From Sapria himalayana (Eukaryota > Streptophyta > Magnoliopsida > Malpighiales > Rafflesiaceae), in assembly GCA_029783825.1 (NCBI GenBank), contig JAREIK010005489.1, positions 1 to 64,000 of the forward strand: DNA of 64,000 nucleotides, read 5' to 3'. The notes beneath the pieces were generated by a model. The model was given only the letters and a program-made list of their open reading frames with translations. It ran no database searches and was not told where the DNA came from. Both the position numbers and the translations under genes were made by a program. Positions 1 through 10,657 of the stretch are shown here, piece by piece; positions within the stretch are counted from its first letter, which is position 1; every line of letters starts with the position of its first letter.

Positions 1-2965
1 TATATATTATATCTATCTATATGTCTATTTATATGTTTGCATATATGTCTATCTATTTATCTATCTTTTTGCTAATCTAGATGTCAATCTGTCCTGTCTA
101 ATTGTTTTTCTCTTACACTGCCGATCTATGTGTATATCTATCTATGTATCTAACTATGAATTTATTTTAATATATTGTTCTTCTAATCTGGTTGTATATC
201 TTTCTATATTTTATGTCTGTCTATTTATCTATCCATCCAACTATCTATATTTCTATTATCCTTCTATATGTCTGTCTATCTATCTCTCTATCTATTTATC
301 TATCTCTCTATCTATAAGTCTATCTATTTTGTCTGTCTAGCTATCTTTTCTGTATCATCATATCTGTCTATTAATCTATATGTCGATCTATTGTAATCTG
401 TCTATTTACATGTCAGTTTATCAGTCTATCTATCTTTCTATCTATCTTATTATCGGTCTTTTTATCTATCTTCTATCTTCTATCTGCCTATATGATTATC
501 TATATCTCTATGTAATTATAGGTATATATGCATATCAATATGTCTGTATATCTATCATCAATTGTCTATCTATATATGCCTGTCTATATATCTGTCTATC
601 TATATTTTTAATCCATCTATATATATGTCAATCTATTAGTCTATTTATCTATTTGTTATTATATGTTTATCTGTTTGTCTATCAGTTTGTATATCTAACT
701 ATCAATATGTATATCTATCTATCAATCTAGCTATATGTCTATCTATCTATCTTTCTATCACCCTGTCTATCTATCTATTTGTTTATCTGTCTTTCAATAT
801 GTATATCAATCTTTCTATCAATCTATATTTCAATATGTCTTTTAATTTATCTATCAAATTGTCTATTAATTTGTCTTTCAATCTATTTTCCATATGTCTA
901 ACTAACTGTCTATCTATTTGTCTATCTATATGTCTATTTATCTGCCTATCTATTAGTCTATCTATTTATCATTCTATCAATTTATCTATTTATCTATATA
1001 TCTATTTATCTATCTATTCATCTATTTAATATCTTTTATCTATCTATCTATGTGTCTGTCGATTTATCTAGTTTGTGTCTATATATATGTATAACTATCT
1101 ATCTATCTATATATCTATATATTATCAATCAATCTCTCTATTTATTTATCAATCTGTCTATTTATCTATCTATCAGTTTATCTATCTTTCTAACTATTTA
1201 TCTATCAAATTGTTTATAATATGTCTATTTATTTTGTGTTTTTGTGTCTAACATCTATCTATCTATCTATCATTCTGTCTATCTGTCTATTTATATATCT
1301 ATGTAATTGTTTATCAATCTGTCTATCAATCTATCTATCAATCTAACTATCAATCTATTTATCAATCTAAATATTTATTTCTCTATTTATATGTCTATCT
1401 ATCTGCCTATATATCTGTCTATCTGATTATCTATCTATATGTTTATCTATCTATCTATATTTCTGATTATCTATCTACTTATCCAACTATTTATCCATCA
1501 TACTCTATGTATATCTATATTTCTATCTATTTATCTATCTATTTATCTATCTATCTGTCTATCAATTTGTCTATCTATGTGTCTTACTATCTATTTAACT
1601 ATCTATCTATCTATATAACTATCAATTTACCTATCTATATGTATAACTATTTGTCTATCTATCTGTCTATCTATTTTTCTATAAATATGCATATCTATCT
1701 ATAAATCTATCTATATATTGATATATTTATCAATCTATCAAACTATATAATCAATCTATAAATTGAGCTCTATTTGTTGTCTATCTATCTATTTAATAAT
1801 CTTTCTATCTATCTATTTATCTATTTATCTACTTATCTATCTATTTATCAATCTTTCTGTATAATAATCTATCTTTTTATTTGTCTATTTTTCAATCTTT
1901 CTATCTATCTGTCTACTTGTGTATTTATCTTTCTATCAATTTGTCTATATATTTGTCTATCTATCTATCATCTATTTATCTGTCTATCTATTTGTCTATC
2001 AATCATTCTATTTATATGTCGATCTATCTATCTATTTATTTGTGTATGTATTTGTCTATGTATCTTCCTATCTATCTATCTATATATCAATCCATCTAAG
2101 TATCTATCTATCTATCTAAATGTCTATTTATATGTCTATCTATATTTCTATCTATATTTCTTTAATTTGTTTATCTATCTATCTATCTTTCATTCTTTCT
2201 TTCTATATGTCTATCTATTTGTTTATCTTTCAATCTATATATTTATCTATCTATCTATCTATATATTTATCTATCAATCTATTTGTCTATCTATCTGTCA
2301 ATCTATCTCTCATTATATATGTATATCTATCTGTCTATATATATGCCTATCTATCTGTCTATCTATATGCCTATCTATCTGTCTTATTATTTTTCTATCT
2401 ATCTATCTTTATATCTTTTTATCTATATGATTTGTCTATATATCTATCTATATATCTATCTATATATCTATCTATAATAAATCTTTCTTTCTTTCTTTTT
2501 TTCTAACTATGTGTCTATCTATCTCTCTATCTATCTATATATATATATATATATTTTTATCAATTTGTCTATATGTATGTCTATTTGTATTTCTATTTGT
2601 CTAACTACCTATCTTTATAACCATCTGTCTATCTATCTATCTATATATAAGTATGTTTGTCTTTCTTTATTTCTATCTGTCTGTCTATCTATCTATCTAT
2701 CTAATTTCATATCTATCTGTATATCTATCTATATAACTATCTACGTTTATTTCATTCAATATGTCTATCTATATATCTATCTATTTGTTTATGTGCATTT
2801 CTATCTATCTATGTATCTATCTGCCTATATATTTTTATATATATTTTCATGTTTATCTATATATTTATCCATATATCTATCTTTCTATTTATCGGTCTAT
2901 TTATATTTCTTTTTCTTTATCTATCTATCTATCTTTTTGTTTGTCTATCTATTTGTGTATCTCTT

Positions 2966-3004
<39 letters not shown>

Positions 3005-4519
3005 CTACCTATCTATCTATCTTTGTATTTATATGTCTATCTATATGTCTATCTAATTTTTTATCTATCAATCAATCAATCTGTCTATCTATCTATATAT
3101 ATGTCTAATAATCTATCAATCTATCTATCAGTGTATCTAGCTATCTATATGTCTATCAATCTATCCTTCTATCTATCTGTCTGTCTGTCTATCTATCAAT
3201 CTGTCTATCTATCTAGTAATCAGTCTATCTATCTATCTATTTATCTATCTATCTATCTGTCTGTCTATCTATCTATCTATCTATCTACATATATCTATCT
3301 ATATGTCTATCTACCACTCAATCTATCTATCTATTTATCTATCTATCTTTATATTTGTCTCTCAATCAATCTATCAATCTATTTATTATTTTTCTTATCT
3401 ATCTATCTATTAATCTATCTTTCATTCTATCTATCAATATATCTTTGAATCAGTGTATAAATCTATCTATAAACATGTTTATAAATTTGTCTATCAACCT
3501 ATCTAACCTTCTATCTATTAATCTATCTATGAATTTGTCTATCAATCAATCTATCAATCTCTCTTTCAATTTATCTATCTTTAAATCTATTTATCTATCT
3601 ATCTTTATGACTACCTATCTATCAGTCTATCAAACTATTTATCTTTCTATCTATTTGTCTATCTATATGTCTATAGATCTATCTATCCATCTATCTATTT
3701 GTATGTCTATGTGTCTGCATGTTTGTCTATCTATCTATCTATCTATATGTCTATCTATCTATCTATATCTATGTCTATCTAAATGTTTATCTATCTGTTT
3801 ATCTATCAGTTTGTCTATCTGTCAATCTATCTGTCTATTTATCTAACTATCTGACTATTTATTTGTCTATTTATATCTCTATCTATCTGTAAATCTGTAT
3901 ATCTATATATCTATCTGGATATTTATCTTTTTGTCTATCTATCAATCTATTTGTCTATTTATTTATCTATTTATCTATATATATATCTATCTATCTATAT
4001 TTTTATCAATATGTTTGTTTATCTGTTTAACTATCTATCAATTAAATATTTGTCTCTCTATTAGTATATAAGTCTATTTATTTGTTTGTCTTTTTGTCTT
4101 TCTATCTCTCAATCTATCTCTTTATCTATTTGTCTATCTATCTATCCATCTATCTATTTATCTATTTATCTATTTATATATATATATATATATCTATCTA
4201 TCTCTCTCTCAATCTGTTTAACTATTTTTCTATCTATCTATCTATCTATCTATTTATCTATCTATCTTTCTCTCTTTCTATATATTTGTATATATATATA
4301 TATATATATCTATCTATCTATCTATCTAATTGCTTGTCTATATGTCTGTTTATCTATCTATTTGTCTATGTATATGTCTATCTCTCTAACTTTTTATCTA
4401 TCTATCTATCTATCTAATTGCTTGTCTATATGTCTGTTTATCTATCTATTTGTCTATGTATATGTCTATCTCTCTAACTTTTTATCTATCTATCTCTCTA
4501 TATATTTATTTTTTTCAGT
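1..4519. repeat. Degenerate (TCTA)n tetranucleotide array, truncated by window start
   Basis: Nearly all of this stretch is built from TCTA/TNTC steps (TCTA, TGTC, TTTC, TATA variants) that keep a four-base phase for kilobases. It holds short dinucleotide patches, such as GT followed by TA near 2965-3003 and TA near 4168-4190. All long open frames here translate to leucine-serine-isoleucine-tyrosine repeats in several frames at once, which is the signature of a simple repeat and not of a gene. The array stops abruptly at a CACTA transposon terminus at 4520. Confidence 0.95.
4327..4494. repeat. 88-bp tandem duplication inside the TCTA array
   Basis: A segment starting TAATTGCTTGTC at 4327 is repeated essentially perfectly from 4415, giving a period of 88 bp. 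It stands out because the surrounding array is degenerate while these two units are almost identical, so this is a recent local duplication. Confidence 0.85.
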
Positions 4520-5016
4520 CACTACAAGAAAAATCCCAGGCAAATAAGGAAAAATCCCTAGATAAATGGGTATTTTTTCTAAAAATTAATGACGAAAAAA
4601 TTCCCTAGCTAAAAAATTTTAGTGACGAAAAATTTCCTAGCTAAATTAATTTTTTCCCTTGCTAATTTTGATCTAATTTAGAGTTACACAATATCCCGTC
4701 ACTAAATTATTGAGGGAAACGTCTTGTGCTAAATTAATGAGGAAACAATGTCTAGCTATTTTCATTCCAAATTATGTTTACAATTTTATTTTTTTACTAA
4801 AAAATTAATTACATATTTTTAAATGTTTATATTAAATTTAATAAAAATATAAACTATAAACCATTAATTATAATTTACAAAAAATAAAATCAGTTAATAT
4901 ATTATTCTGATACAATATGTTTCATTGTTAAAATATAATCATAACAATATTTGATTATATCTACTTCTTCATCAATGTATCTAATGATAGTGCATAAAGT
5001 ATAATCTTTTCGTGAA
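4520..5016 (+). mobile_element. Left end of CACTA (En/Spm) element E, interrupted by element A
   Basis: The segment starts with the canonical plant CACTA terminal motif CACTACAAGAAAAATC at 4520. About 270 bp of subterminal short repeats follow (CCCTAGCTAAA, GTGACGAAAAA and reverse-complement variants), then AT-rich interior containing a TGTATCTAATGATAGTGCAT block. The same block lies just inside the left end of elements A, B and D, so E belongs to the same family. The copy ends where a second terminus begins at about 5017. No coding sequence remains. Confidence 0.8.
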
Positions 5017-5017
5017 T

Positions 5018-5539
5018 ACTACAAGAAAAATCTCATATAGCTAGGGACAATTCCCTAGCTAAATGGGCATTTTCCATCTCTAAATAGGATATAGCAATGG
5101 ATTAAGGATGGAACCATTCCCAATCTAAGGTACTCATCGCTAAAATTTAGCTAGGGAAAGTGTCCCTAGCAAATAATTTAGCAATGGAAAAATTCATAGC
5201 TAAAAATAATAATTTCCCTAACTAAATTTGCAAGCTAAATGAAAGTTTCCATCGCTAAACGAATATAACTATAGAGCTTTCCCTAACTAAAGTGCTTGTC
5301 ACTAAATATTAGCTACGAAAATAGTCTCTAGCAAATTAAATTTATCGACGGAAAAAATCTCTTGCTAAAATAAAGATATCCCTAGCTAAATTAGCAAGGG
5401 AAAATTTTCTAGCTAATTTAGCAAATGAGTTTTCCCTTGCTATTTAAGCAATGGAATTTCTCCTAGCTAATTTAGCAAGGGAATTTTCACTAGTTAAATT
5501 AGTTAAAGAAATTTTGCTAAATTAAGTAGGGATGTTTCC
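5018..5539. repeat. Left subterminal repeat block of element A
   Basis: Short, mutually similar units of the type CCCTAGCTAAAT, TTAGCAAGGGAA and AGCGATGGA occur in both orientations at 20-60 bp spacing. Arrays of this kind are the transposase-binding regions of CACTA elements (family knowledge). The block ends with ATA at 5540-5542, the target duplication of CACTA2. Confidence 0.8.
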
Positions 5540-5542
5540 ATA

Positions 5543-5825
5543 CACTACAACAAAATAGCAAATTAATGATGCTTTATATCTTGACACTTTCAGAAAATAT
5601 CATTATACTATTTGTAATTAGACATTTAATGACCATTTTCTAAAAGCGTCATTATTTGGAAAATGTATTAAGTTTTTATGACACTTACTAGAAGTGTCAT
5701 TGTTACTACAACAAAACTTAAAATTAATGACGCTTTATATTTTGACGCTTTTATAAAATGTCATTATTATATTTGTAAGTAGACATTTAATAACACTTAC
5801 TAGATGTGTCATTGTTGTGACTAAT
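5543..5825. repeat. Tandemly duplicated left terminus of CACTA2
   Basis: The terminus-proximal sequence ACTACAACAAAA plus about 120 bp recurs from about 5704. Both copies contain AATTAATGA[T/C]GCTTTATAT and the pair AGACATTTAATGAC...CACTTACTAGA, with small differences. The inner copy lacks the initial C of the TIR. Confidence 0.7.
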
Positions 5826-6890
5826 AGGTTAGGAAAATTTTGTACCTCCTTAAAAAATTCCAAGGAATAAGGGGCTGAAAATTAAAAACCTTGTCACTTT
5901 TATTAGTGTCATGGATGTGAAAAATTTAATTTTGAATTTATTGATTTGTAACTAATTTTTTATTTATTTTTTTTAAATAATTAATAATATTTTTATTTTT
6001 ACGTTATAATAATAAAAAAAATTATCAAATTTTAGTTGAAAATTATTTATTAAAAATAAACAGAAACTAATGATAAAATTTAAAAATATCTAAATATTTT
6101 TACATTCAAAATTGAGTTTTTTATTTATAAAATAAGCAATAATATTAAATTTTAAAATTAATTTGTTAATATTTAATTTATCCCTAAGAGAAATAAAAAT
6201 ATAATGTAAATATAAGGTGATTTAATAAAATTATGTGATTAATTTAATATTATGGGTCACCTTCTCTAGCATTTCTTATGATTTTGGTTAGAAACTTTCT
6301 TGGTTGCCGCTTGGGTCTAGCGGCCAGTTAAGGTCCGGAATCTATGATAGGAGTAGTAGTATACCATACCCATCCTATTGGTAATCTTTAAAAGTTTTTA
6401 TTTTTAAGCTTCAAATGCATTAAGTAGATGTTTATCTCTGTGTATAAAAAACCTAGTATGTAGCCTATTTGGAGTGTGCTGTGAAACTTTATTTATTAGT
6501 GTATTTTGTTTAGACTCTGCAATGTTGTTTATTAAGTTTAGTAGCTTCACTTAGTGGATACCTCCTGATTTACTGTTTCTGAAAGCTTCATCATTCCAAG
6601 TACCCTTTTCCTTAACATTGTCTCATCTTTCCTAGCTTAGCATTTTATTTGATAATACATTGTTTTTTCATAGAAAATTACTGTCATGATGAAGTAAAAA
6701 CTACTAGAATAGTTTTTTTTTCACCCTTTACCCAATCTCCCTTACCAACCTCAGGATAGATGTAATGACAATTTTTTATACATTAGTGATGGTTTAAACA
6801 CGTCTAAAAAACTACTAGAATAGTTAGTTTCAAGGATATATGTATGCTTTGATGTTTAAATTTTAGTGTTAGATGTTGATAATGGAGGGA
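5826..6890. other. CACTA2 interior without recognisable gene
   Basis: Very AT-rich sequence to about 6240 is followed by a more mixed-composition block (6245-6640) that includes TTGCCGCTTGGGTCTAGCGG. The block has the composition of genic or UTR sequence and may be a captured host fragment, but no open frame or domain could be recognised. Confidence 0.5.
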
Positions 6891-6898
6891 TGATGGAG
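6891..6898. repeat. 8-bp target site duplication, left copy (hAT)
   Basis: TGATGGAG here is repeated exactly at 10650-10657, directly outside the two ends of the hAT element. Eight base pairs is the characteristic duplication length for hAT insertions. Confidence 0.9.
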
Positions 6899-6911
6899 TA
6901 GAGGTGTCAAA

Positions 6912-7200
6912 CGTGCCGGGCCGGGCCGGCCCGGCACGAGGCATGGCATGGTTCGGCCGTGCTTGGGCCGGCCCAGCACGTTCTTAAATCGTGCCCGGGC
7001 CCATGCCGTGCCCGGGTTAAGATAATCCCGTGTCGTGCCGTGCCTTGGCAGGGCACGCTGGCACGGGTCCATCCCGTGCCGGTTCACGCAGGCACGCGTG
7101 GCACTGGCGGCGTGTCATGCGTGCCGTGGCGTGAGGCATGAGTCACGACTCACGCCTTGTGACCCATCGGGCCATCCCCTGCCCCCCGGTAAAAAGACCG
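6912..7200. promoter_or_regulatory. Left subterminal GGCACGG/CCGTGCC motif cluster of the hAT element
   Basis: Closely spaced direct and inverted GGCACG, GGGCCGG and CCGTGCC motifs fill the left subterminal region. The matching right cluster lies at about 10480-10636. They are inferred to be transposase-binding repeats. Small open frames rich in Pro, Arg, Gly and Ala here are by-products of the GC content. Confidence 0.7.
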
Positions 7201-7237
7201 CGGGTCGGGTCCAAACAGACCCGACCCGCGGTCTTTT
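7192..7237. repeat. Perfect 19-bp inverted repeat with 8-nt loop in hAT leader
   Basis: The left arm at 7192-7210 begins AAAAGACCGCGGGTC. The right arm at 7219-7237 is its exact reverse complement, and CCAAACAG separates them. The arms are mostly G/C, so a stable hairpin would form in DNA or RNA. It lies about 220 bp upstream of a likely TATA box, between the subterminal motif cluster and the transposase gene. Confidence 0.85.
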
Positions 7238-7462
7238 CTGCCGAAACCCGAGTCCAGACGGCCATTGAACTGATCCGAGCAAAAACCAACGGCAAAAAAA
7301 AAAAAATTCAAACTCCACCGATTTTCAGCCTTTGGATTCACCTCCAACAGCTAGGGGGCAGAATCCAACGGTCCTCGTGATTCTGCCCCTTAAAAATAGT
7401 AAAAAAATTTAAAAATTTAATAAAAAATTATCTTTTTTTATTTAAAAAAACATTCTTTAGCC

Positions 7463-7469
7463 TATAAAT
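7463..7469 (+). promoter_or_regulatory. Probable TATA box of the hAT transposase gene
   Basis: CCTATAAATTC lies about 280 bp upstream of the transposase start codon and is followed by a C-rich then CT-rich leader (TCTCTCTC runs near 7527-7560 and 7704-7730), a usual arrangement for plant core promoters. Assigned by motif and position only. Confidence 0.45.
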
Positions 7470-7751
7470 TCTACCCCCCTCCCTATAACATTTATGTTTT
7501 TCAAAAACATAAAACCTCTCAATACTTTCTCTCTCTTACATAAACCATGCATCTCTCTCTCGGGCCTCGTGATTTTGATTTCGGCTTGGATTTTCGTGAA
7601 ACTCAACTTGAGTTTTGAACATTAGAGCTTCCTGCGGTGCACCTTGCACGTGACTGACCTCATTGCTTTTACCGGGTAATATACTTTACGTTTTTTTGTA
7701 CTTTCTCTCTCTAAAGCTTCTCTCTCTAGAAAAACTTACGAAAAATAAAAA

Positions 7752-9875
7752 ATGACAAATACACCTAACACGTATTTAAATTTGGAAAATGAAAATGTTA
7801 GTGTTACACAGACGTCTGTGGCTCCTGAAACTTTGGTTTCTCCTGTCGTCTCAGCCCAAAGTTCTAAAAAACAAAAAACTAGGAGGACTTTTGTAGTTTG
7901 GACACATTTTAAAATCATAACACAGGTAGATGTTAGGGGTGAGGAACTTGAAATGGCACAGTGCAAATATTGTATGAGACTTTTAACATGCAAGAGTACA
8001 TGTGGGACTGGGCACCTCAAGAGGCATGCTGAAATATGCTCCAAAAAACATGGACCCTTAGATCCTAGGCAAACCCAACTTGGCACTACATTTTTTGAGA
8101 CTGGATCGAGTTCAGTCTCAAAGTTTACTCCCTTCGTATACTCCAGCGAGTTGGGTAGGGATGGCATGGCCAGGCTCATCACATTGATAGGTCTTCCGAA
8201 CAGATTTTCGGAAGATCCGAGGGTAGTGCGCATCATGCAGACTTATTTTCAGCCATCCTATCGTAGGATTCCTAGGTCCACATCTAGGAGTGACATACTA
8301 AAGATATATAAGTTAGAAAAACAAAAAATAATTAAGGAATTTTTGGCATTTAGTGGAGTGGTGTCCGTGACGTCCGATATATGGACATGTCACGATGATT
8401 CTTCTTATGCATGTCTCACGAGTCATTATCTAGATTCTAACTGGACAATCAATAAAAAAATATTAGGATTCACTGAGATTCTTCATCCTCATGATGGCAC
8501 GGCCATTTTTGAGTGTATGATGAAAATATTTAGGGAATATAAAATTTAAAATAAAATTTTTAGTGTCACCTTCGATAATGCTGCGAATAATGGAGTAGCG
8601 ATCAATATGTTTGTTAGGAATATTAGAGACGCACCATTAGGAGAGATATTTCATGTCAGATGCATGTGTCATGTTATTAACCTGATAGTTCAAGTGGGTA
8701 TGAAGGTGTGTTCCCCCGCGTTGGAAAATATACGCAATGCACTCAAGTATATTCGCACTCCTCACAGACTACAAGAGTTTGGTAATCTCTGTTTGTCTGC
8801 GAATCTTAAGAAGAAGAAATTCCAATCAGATGTGAGACATCGTTGGAATTACACGTACCTGATGTTGGAATCATGTGTTGGATACGAACACGTGATATCC
8901 GACTACGTCAATAGTAAGAGTGGCGAACTTATTATTGACGACACTGACTGGGCTTCAGGAATTTCATTTATGAAATTCCTGAAGATATTTTATGATACGA
9001 CGAACATGTGTTCGTCGGTTTATACGCCCACTACTTGCATTGCACTCCGTTGCATATGCAACATTAGTAGCATGTTTAGGAAGTATCGAGCGGACCCGAC
9101 GCTTAGCCATATGGTTGTAGAGATGGAGACCAAGTACCTGAAGTACTGGTCCACCATTCCATCTCTTTATTGCCTCGCAGCATGCATGGACCCTAGGGCT
9201 AAGGTGGAAGGGGTTGAAAACACCCTGACTTTCATTTCCTCGTGCATGAACCTGGAAGAGCCACCTGAAGGGTTCATTTACGAGAAGTTGACAGACCTGT
9301 TCACATACTACGATACTAGGTATGGTGGTGGTGGTGGTGGGACTGTGAGTACGGACACTGATACCTTGTTCGGAGATGACGATTATTCCATTAACCTTGC
9401 GAGGGGGAAACGTAGGGGTGGACCTTCACATAGGAGCGAGCTGTCTCGGTACTTAGATACCGATTACTGCTCAATCCTATCACCTTCTGACAATAAGAAT
9501 CTTGATTTATTACAGTGGTGGAAATCATATGAGTCCGCCTATCCCGTGCTATCTAGGATGGCACGGGATCTACTGACTCCTCCGGTGTCGAGCGTAGCAT
9601 CGGAGTCTGCTTTTTCTGTTGCAGTGAACGTGATTTCGGATAGGAGATCGAGATTACGTCCAGATATGGTTGAGGCCTTGGCATGTTTGAAGGATTGGGA
9701 GGAATCGAGATTTAGCATCAGTGATCGTGCTGAAGCTGGGACTGTGACAGACACTGCAGTCGCATCCACATCCACTACGATTGCGGAGGAGGTGATTACC
9801 GATGATGATGATCCATATAATACTGATCTTGATATTGTGGCTGATGATTCTCATGATATGCCGCTTGATGATTGA
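7752..9875 (+). pseudogene. hAT transposase (BED zinc finger, RICESLEEPER-like), one in-frame stop
   Basis: The frame runs from an ATG at 7752 to a stop at 9873-9875. It is broken only by TAA at 8547-8549 (codon 266), after which it continues in the same frame. Domains in order: an N-terminal BED zinc finger (about residues 45-97, with W50, C71, C74, H88 and H92); the hAT catalytic-domain signature VTSDIWT near 206-212; an FDNAANN motif just after the stop, matching the conserved second acidic-residue block; the middle region with a PTTCIAL motif; and the C-terminal hAT dimerisation domain (about 585-655) with WWKS, YPVLSRMARD and SVASESAFS. The tail is acidic. Total length of about 707 codons is normal for the family. 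hAT transposases cut at the TIRs in the nucleus and make 8-bp duplications. Readthrough or a sequencing error could explain the single stop; otherwise it is a very recent pseudogene. Confidence 0.93.
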
Positions 9876-10480
9876 TGCTCATCTGCTCTTTTTTTTCGAT
9901 GTTTTTTTATTTATTTTATTTATACACTTTGTTTGTACTTTGTACCATACGTTGTGTTGAAACTTATCCTTGTTTTGTTCGGACTATTGGTTTCAAAAGC
10001 ATGAATGGTAATTTTTCATTTGTGTAGTTTAATTTTTTTTTAATTAAAATTTTTACTAACTTAATGTATTTATTTATTATTTTACGATTTAAATTTTATT
10101 TTAAAATTTAATAACTTTAAATTTTAATATATAATTAATAAATTATAATAATAAAAAAAGCTAAACTTAATTGAAAAAAAAAAATTTTTTTTTCTAATAT
10201 TTGTTTGTTTTATTTAATTTTAAATGTAATAATTTTTACAAAAAATTATATTTTTTAATTATTACTAATACTCTAAAGTCTATACAGAAACTTAATAAAA
10301 AAATTTTAAAAAAAAAATTTTCTAATCTGCCATTTTGGCATTTTCAGCCCGTGCTCGTGTAGTCGTGCTTGGCTCCCGGGACCCGGACCCCGGTTGAGCC
10401 GGTCCTGCGTTGCGGCTCCCGCCCCGCCCCGCCTGCCCTGCTCCTGCCGTGCGCCCGTGCCGCCTGGCCAAGCCAAGGCG
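9876..10480. other. hAT 3' untranslated and AT-rich interior
   Basis: Downstream of the transposase stop lies a T-rich stretch with AATAAA-like and TAATAA motifs, then a strongly AT-rich block with A and T runs (10020-10320). No further coding sequence was seen. The GC-rich right subterminal region begins at about 10345. Confidence 0.6.
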
Positions 10481-10636
10481 TGCCCGAGCGGGCCGGGCAC
10501 GGCACGGCACGGCCTTGCCGTGCCCACGGGCCGTGCCGTGCCCGCCTTTAACTCACCGTGCCGTGCCGTGCCCGGCACGGCACGGTAGCACGACCGTGCT
10601 CGTGAAAAATGGGCCGTGCCGTGCTGGGCCGGCCCG
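10480..10636. promoter_or_regulatory. Right subterminal GGCACGG/CCGTGCC motif cluster of the hAT element
   Basis: Repeats of GGCACGGCACGG and CCGTGCCGTGCC mirror the left cluster at 6912-7200. They end at the right TIR, CGTTTGACACCTTTA. Inferred transposase-binding array. Confidence 0.7.
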
Positions 10637-10657
10637 TTTGACACCTTTATGATGGAG

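Larger units (their letters stand above)
6899..10649 (+). mobile_element. Complete hAT-superfamily transposon (3,751 bp)
   Basis: The termini are TAGAGGTGTCAAACG on the left and, reverse complemented, TAAAGGTGTCAAACG on the right (one mismatch in 15), bracketed by a perfect 8-bp duplication. About 300 bp inside each end is very GC-rich and crowded with GGCACGG/CCGTGCC motifs, in strong contrast to the AT-rich surroundings. Such motif clusters are typical of plant Ac-like elements, where they serve as transposase binding sites. One transposase gene with a single premature stop occupies the middle. The perfect target duplication and nearly open frame suggest a relatively young insertion. Confidence 0.92.

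Noticed and set aside
1..4519. CRISPR-like regular repeat array
   Set aside because: No repeat-spacer structure; it is a continuous four-base repeat in plant nuclear DNA.
128..4547. Many plus-strand open frames of 60-218 codons rich in Leu, Ser, Ile and Tyr
   Set aside because: They are translations of the (TCTA)n array, open in several frames at once, with no start context, domain or codon bias.
6869..7380. Short Pro/Arg/Ala-rich open frames in the hAT left end (and 10306-10652 in the right end)
   Set aside because: They lie in GC-rich subterminal motif clusters and overlap on both strands; no independent evidence for translation.
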